46,725 nucleotides of DNA, from NCBI GenBank assembly GCA_903837605.1, contig CAILVF010000092.1, forward strand, positions 1 through 46,725, given 5' to 3'. Under the pieces are notes generated by a model. It saw nothing but the letters and a program-made list of their open reading frames with translations. It had not been told where the DNA came from and did not search any database. This stretch comes from an uncultured Bacteroidales bacterium (lineage in GTDB: Bacteria > Bacteroidota > Bacteroidia > Bacteroidales > FEN-979). The position numbers and the translations under genes are program-made. Below are positions 43,537 through 46,725 of the stretch, in pieces (the first letter of the stretch is position 1; each line of letters opens with the position of its first letter).

Positions 43537-44925
43537 ATGAAGTTTGATATCATTATCATCGGCAGCGGTCCTGGTGGATATGTTGCCGCTATTCGTGCAG
43601 CCCAGCTGGGGTTCAGTGTTGCAGTGGTTGAAAGAGCGGAACTCGGCGGCATCTGCCTGAACTGGGGCTGCATTCCGACCAAAGCATTACTGAAAAGCGC
43701 AAGTGTGTTCCAGTATATTCAGCATGCCTCCGAATATGGCATTTCCTCAACCGAAGCCAAAGCTGATTTTCCTGCAATTATCAAACGCAGCAGGGAAGTT
43801 GCCGATTCGATGAGCAAAGGGATACAATTTCTTCTGAAAAAAAATAAAATTGAGCATATCAAAGGATACGGGAAAGTTAAGCCGGGAAAGATTGTTGAGG
43901 TAACCGACGAAAGCGGAAAAACCACGGATTATTCCGCAACTCATATCATCATTGCAACCGGTGCCAGGTCTAAAGAACTTCCCAACCTGAAACAGGACGG
44001 TAAAAAGATCATAGGCTACCGTGAAGCCATGACCCTTGAGGTTCAGCCAAAAACCATGGTGGTTGTTGGCTCCGGGGCTATCGGCTCCGAGTTCGCTTAT
44101 TTTTATCATTCCATAGGCACAAAAGTGACGCTTATTGAAGTCTTACCCAATATTGTACCTGTTGAAGATGAAGAAGTGTCGAAAACACTCGAACGCTCGT
44201 TCAAGAAAGCCGGGATGAAGGTGATGACAGGCGTTTCAGTTGAATCGGTCGACACAACAGGTGATGGATGCAAGGTCAGTGTCGGCACGAAAAAAGGCAA
44301 CGAGATCATTGACTGCGACATTGTGTTATCCGCCGTAGGCGTAGCAACAAATATTGAAGGCATAGGCCTGGAAGAAACAGGGATTGCAACGGAACGCGGC
44401 AAAGTGGTCGTGGATGATTTTTACAGGACGAATGTTGAAGGTTACTATGCGATCGGTGATATCGTCAAAGGCCCTTCACTGGCCCATGTAGCCTCACATG
44501 AAGGCATAATCTGTGTTGAGAAAATTGCAGGGAAGCACGTTGAGCCTCTCGATTACGGCAATATCCCGGGTTGTACCTACACCCACCCCGAGGTCGCTTC
44601 GGTTGGAATGACCGAGAAAGCCGCAAAAGATGCGGGATACGAGATACTGGTCGGGAAATTCCCCTTTACCGCTTCCGGAAAAGCAACCGCTGCCGGGGCA
44701 AGGGAAGGTTTTGTCAAGGTGATCTTCGACGCAAAATACGGTGAATGGCTCGGGGCTCACATGATCGGTGAAAATGTTACGGAAATGATAGCAGAAGTGG
44801 TCGTTGCAAGGAAACTTGAAACAACCGGAAGGGAAATCATAGAAGCAGTTCACCCCCACCCCACCATGAGCGAAGCGATCATGGAAGCAGTGGCCCAGGC
44901 ATACGGGGAATGCATTCATTTATAG
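43537..44925 (+). CDS. lpdA: Dihydrolipoyl dehydrogenase (E3 / L-protein)
   Basis: A flavoenzyme of 462 residues that re-oxidises dihydrolipoyl groups of 2-oxo acid dehydrogenases or the glycine cleavage system with NAD+. Seen: the FAD site IIIIGSGPGGYVAAIRAAQLG (in part GSGPGGYVAAIRAAQLG), the redox disulfide GGICLNWGCIPTKAL with Cys40 and Cys45, the NAD site VVVGSGAIGSEFAYFY, GYYAIGDIV, and the dimer-interface catalytic pair in HPHPTMSEAIMEA. gcvP lies 5 kb away, so the glycine cleavage system is a likely client; no acyltransferase genes are near. A repeat array starts 3 nt after the stop. Confidence 0.95.
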   Translation: MKFDIIIIGSGPGGYVAAIRAAQLGFSVAVVERAELGGICLNWGCIPTKALLKSASVFQYIQHASEYGISSTEAKADFPAIIKRSREVADSMSKGIQFLLKKNKIEHIKGYGKVKPGKIVEVTDESGKTTDYSATHIIIATGARSKELPNLKQDGKKIIGYREAMTLEVQPKTMVVVGSGAIGSEFAYFYHSIGTKVTLIEVLPNIVPVEDEEVSKTLERSFKKAGMKVMTGVSVESVDTTGDGCKVSVGTKKGNEIIDCDIVLSAVGVATNIEGIGLEETGIATERGKVVVDDFYRTNVEGYYAIGDIVKGPSLAHVASHEGIICVEKIAGKHVEPLDYGNIPGCTYTHPEVASVGMTEKAAKDAGYEILVGKFPFTASGKATAAGAREGFVKVIFDAKYGEWLGAHMIGENVTEMIAEVVVARKLETTGREIIEAVHPHPTMSEAIMEAVAQAYGECIHL

Positions 44926-44928
44926 CAA

Positions 44929-44990
44929 GTGAACATGACTGGTGAACAGTGAACTGTCACCAGTCACCAGTCACTATTCACTATTCACTA
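44929..44990. repeat. Heptamer array with inverted halves between lpdA and rfbC
   Basis: Period-7 units on the plus strand: GTGAACA-type units first (GTGAACA, ATGACTG-like, GTGAACA, GTGAACT), then complementary TCAC-type units (GTCACCA twice, GTCACTA, TTCACTA twice). The halves can pair around CTG. It starts 3 nt after the lpdA stop and ends 11 nt before the rfbC ATG. It is the same type and the same orientation to the next gene as the thrC-thrH array. Confidence 0.78.
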
Positions 44991-45001
44991 AAAATCAGAA
45001 A

Positions 45002-45544
45002 ATGGAAATCATTAAGACTCCCCTCGAAGGCCTGCTCATCATAAAGCCGGATGTGTTTGAAGATGAAAGAGGCTATTTCTTCGAATCCTTCAACCATGGA
45101 AAATTCCTGAACCTGGGACTTGACCTGAAATTTCTCCAGGACAACGAGTCCAAATCCAGGAAAGGTGTGTTGAGGGGCCTCCACTTCCAGGCGCCTCCGT
45201 TTGCCCAGGGCAAACTTGTAAGGGTGATGCGGGGATCGGTCCTGGATGTGGCTGTGGACATCCGTAAAAATTCACCTACCTACGGGAAATGGGAATCCAT
45301 CGTTCTTTCAGGCCAGAATAAATGGATGTACTGGATACCCGAGGGATTTGCACATGGCTTCGCAACGCTTGAAGACGATACCATCTTTTTCTATAAATGC
45401 ACCAACATTTATAACAAGGCATCCGAGGGCAGCATCTTATGGAACGACCCCGGCCTTAACATCAACTGGGGCCTTCAGAAACCGGTTATCTCCGACAAGG
45501 ATAAAATATCAGCGAAATTCAATGACTTTATTACCCCTTTCTGA
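45002..45544 (+). CDS. rfbC: dTDP-4-dehydrorhamnose 3,5-epimerase
   Basis: The third enzyme of dTDP-L-rhamnose synthesis, a cupin of 180 residues. Seen: DERGYFFESFN, QDNESKSRKGVLRGLHFQ with catalytic His61, GKLVRVMRGSVLDVAVDIRK, GFAHGFATLEDD and FYKCTNIYN. The ATG at 45002 is used. The frame opens 20 codons upstream, but those codons are made by the heptamer repeats. The other rhamnose genes (rfbA, B, D) are not adjacent. The transglycosylase gene starts 2 nt after its stop. Confidence 0.95.
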   Translation: MEIIKTPLEGLLIIKPDVFEDERGYFFESFNHGKFLNLGLDLKFLQDNESKSRKGVLRGLHFQAPPFAQGKLVRVMRGSVLDVAVDIRKNSPTYGKWESIVLSGQNKWMYWIPEGFAHGFATLEDDTIFFYKCTNIYNKASEGSILWNDPGLNINWGLQKPVISDKDKISAKFNDFITPF

Positions 45545-45546
45545 CA

Positions 45547-46548
45547 ATGAAACAAAACTTTAAATTACCTCTTATAATTATCTCCCTGCTTGCATTTGCC
45601 GCAATATTGGTGTTTGCCGTAATAGTTCAGAAGAACCCGGCAAAGGATTACAGGGAAGTAGCCCAGCGTTCTTACCGTATCTTTTCACCTGAATGCCCGT
45701 CAGCCGCTGATTTTGCCGGTGAGAAAATGCCTCTCGAACTTTTTTATGTTCACGAAAGTTTCGACAGGGAGATCATGATCAATACGTTCATGCATGCATC
45801 GACAATACTGATGTTTAAACGGTCCAACCGCTGGTTCCCGCTGATAGAACCCATACTGAAAAAGAACCATGTGCCTGATGATTTCAAGTTCCTTGCTCTG
45901 GCCGAAAGCAATTTCTACAATGCGGTTTCCCCTTCCAAAGCCGAAGGGTTCTGGCAGTTCCTGAAGCCGACAGCCTTACATTACGGCCTTGAAGTGAATG
46001 AGGAAGTTGATGAACGTTACAATGTGGCCAAGTCAACGGAGGCAGCCTGCAGGTATTTCCTCGAATCCTATGCAAAATACGGAAACTGGACCCTCGTTGC
46101 CGCATCATTCAACCGCGGACAGGACGGCCTCAGCGATGCCGTTGCCGACCAGAAAGTTAAAAGCTTTTACGACCTTTACCTCAACGACGAAACATCGAGG
46201 TATATCTACAGGATAGTTGCTCTTAAGGAGATCTTCAACCATCCTGTAAAATACGGGCTTTACCTGAGATCCGGTGATTTTTACCCGGTAATCCCTACTT
46301 ATTCTGTCGCGGTTGATTCACCCATTCATGACCTGCCTGCCTTTGCAATAAAAAATAAGGTGACATACAGGATCCTTCGTGATTTTAACCCCTGGCTGAA
46401 GAAATACACTCTCTCAAATAAGCTTAAGAAAACATACCAGATTGTTCTTCCAAAAGAGGGGGCAATGAATACCGAGTTCCTGGAAAAGGGCATGCCTGTT
46501 TCAGAAACCTACTTCCACGACACTTTGAGAATCAACGAGATCCATTAA
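45547..46548 (+). CDS. Membrane-anchored lytic transglycosylase (SLT domain)
   Basis: A protein of 333 residues with one N-terminal membrane helix (residues 8-27) and a periplasmic domain. The SLT domain spans about 70-235: FLALAESNF carries the catalytic Glu120 and the following Ser, [17 protein letters not shown] is the GxxQF-type motif, and [16 protein letters not shown] is the Asn-Arg-Gly motif. It should cut the glycan strand of peptidoglycan with 1,6-anhydro product. Residues after 250 ([28 protein letters not shown]) lack a full LysM pattern but resemble a partial one. It is MltD-like in layout. Confidence 0.88.
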   Translation: MKQNFKLPLIIISLLAFAAILVFAVIVQKNPAKDYREVAQRSYRIFSPECPSAADFAGEKMPLELFYVHESFDREIMINTFMHASTILMFKRSNRWFPLIEPILKKNHVPDDFKFLALAESNFYNAVSPSKAEGFWQFLKPTALHYGLEVNEEVDERYNVAKSTEAACRYFLESYAKYGNWTLVAASFNRGQDGLSDAVADQKVKSFYDLYLNDETSRYIYRIVALKEIFNHPVKYGLYLRSGDFYPVIPTYSVAVDSPIHDLPAFAIKNKVTYRILRDFNPWLKKYTLSNKLKKTYQIVLPKEGAMNTEFLEKGMPVSETYFHDTLRINEIH

Positions 46549-46560
46549 GCTTTCCATTCA

Positions 46561-46725
46561 TTGGAAGACAAGCTAGAAATATCAGGAGCCAGGGTGCATA
46601 ACCTCAGGAATATCGACTTGATTATTCCGAGGAACAAACTGGTTGTGTTTACTGGCTTGAGCGGAAGCGGAAAATCATCCCTTGCTTTTGATACCATTTA
46701 TGCCGAAGGCCAGAGGCGTTACATG
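46561..46725 (+). CDS. uvrA: Excinuclease ABC subunit A, N-terminal part (3'-truncated by window edge)
   Basis: Fifty-five codons are visible to the end of the window. The protein begins [18 protein letters not shown] and includes [20 protein letters not shown], the UvrA Walker A site and its neighbourhood, and ends QRRYM. The only usable start is the TTG at 46561, because the upstream frame meets the stop of the previous gene (46546-46548) after five codons. UvrA detects DNA damage for nucleotide excision repair. A 12-nt gap separates it from the transglycosylase gene. Confidence 0.92.
   Translation, partial: MEDKLEISGARVHNLRNIDLIIPRNKLVVFTGLSGSGKSSLAFDTIYAEGQRRYM

Overview
The window reads as an ordinary chromosomal segment of a member of the Bacteroidota, probably a Bacteroidales-like lineage; genus and species cannot be fixed from it. 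The main signs are repeated matches to the Bacteroidota -7 promoter element TAnnTTTG just upstream of genes, weak or absent Shine-Dalgarno sites, TTG and GTG starts, and family content: OmpP1/FadL-type porin, LpxR- and PagL-type lipid A deacylases, GIN-domain lipoprotein, archaeal-type ProRS, and a conserved secreted protein after dnaB. I see no insertion sequence, prophage, CRISPR array, tRNA or rRNA. Base and codon use look even throughout.

Layout. 1-5.4 kb: end of a YfhO-type membrane protein, a glycosyltransferase, a MATE exporter, the RNase P RNA gene (rnpB) and UDP-GlcNAc 2-epimerase. 5.5-11.9 kb: gyrB, then a tripartite export operon (adaptor, FtsX/MacB-type permease, TolC) with no ATPase gene. 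12-16.5 kb: ahpC, a PAP2 phosphatase, mazG with a 64-nt tail duplication, a PagL-like deacylase and a GIN-domain lipoprotein. 16.5-24.5 kb: proS, a Tyr/Trp/Gly-rich lipoprotein, an OmpP1-like porin, and a minus-strand operon nif3-zinc ribbon-TPR. 24.6-30.4 kb: a single-domain response regulator, lpxK with an LpxR-type lipoprotein, dnaB with a conserved secreted protein. 30.4-33.1 kb: minus-strand operon bifunctional nuclease-thyA-folA-lipoprotein. 33.2-38.7 kb: a divergent membrane pyrophosphatase and gcvP. 38.7-43.4 kb: minus-strand amino-acid block (two Cys/Met-metabolism PLP enzymes, thrC, thrH). 43.5 kb to the end: lpdA, rfbC, a lytic transglycosylase and the start of uvrA.

How the genes fit together. 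Two themes stand out. The first is the cell envelope: lipid A synthesis and trimming (LpxK, LpxR-like, PagL-like), sugar precursors (WecB, RfbC), glycosyl transfer, PAP2, export and peptidoglycan cleavage. The second is one-carbon and homoserine metabolism: GcvP with a lipoamide dehydrogenase, ThyA with FolA, and ThrC next to ThrH beside two sulfur-amino-acid enzymes.

No clearly new multi-gene system was found. The most unusual material is non-coding. Four arrays of 7- or 8-nt tandem repeats, often with an inverted second half, sit directly behind stop codons (after wecB, tolC, thrC and lpdA). There is also a perfect 19-bp hairpin just ahead of thrC, and a 64-nt tandem repeat of the mazG 3' end.
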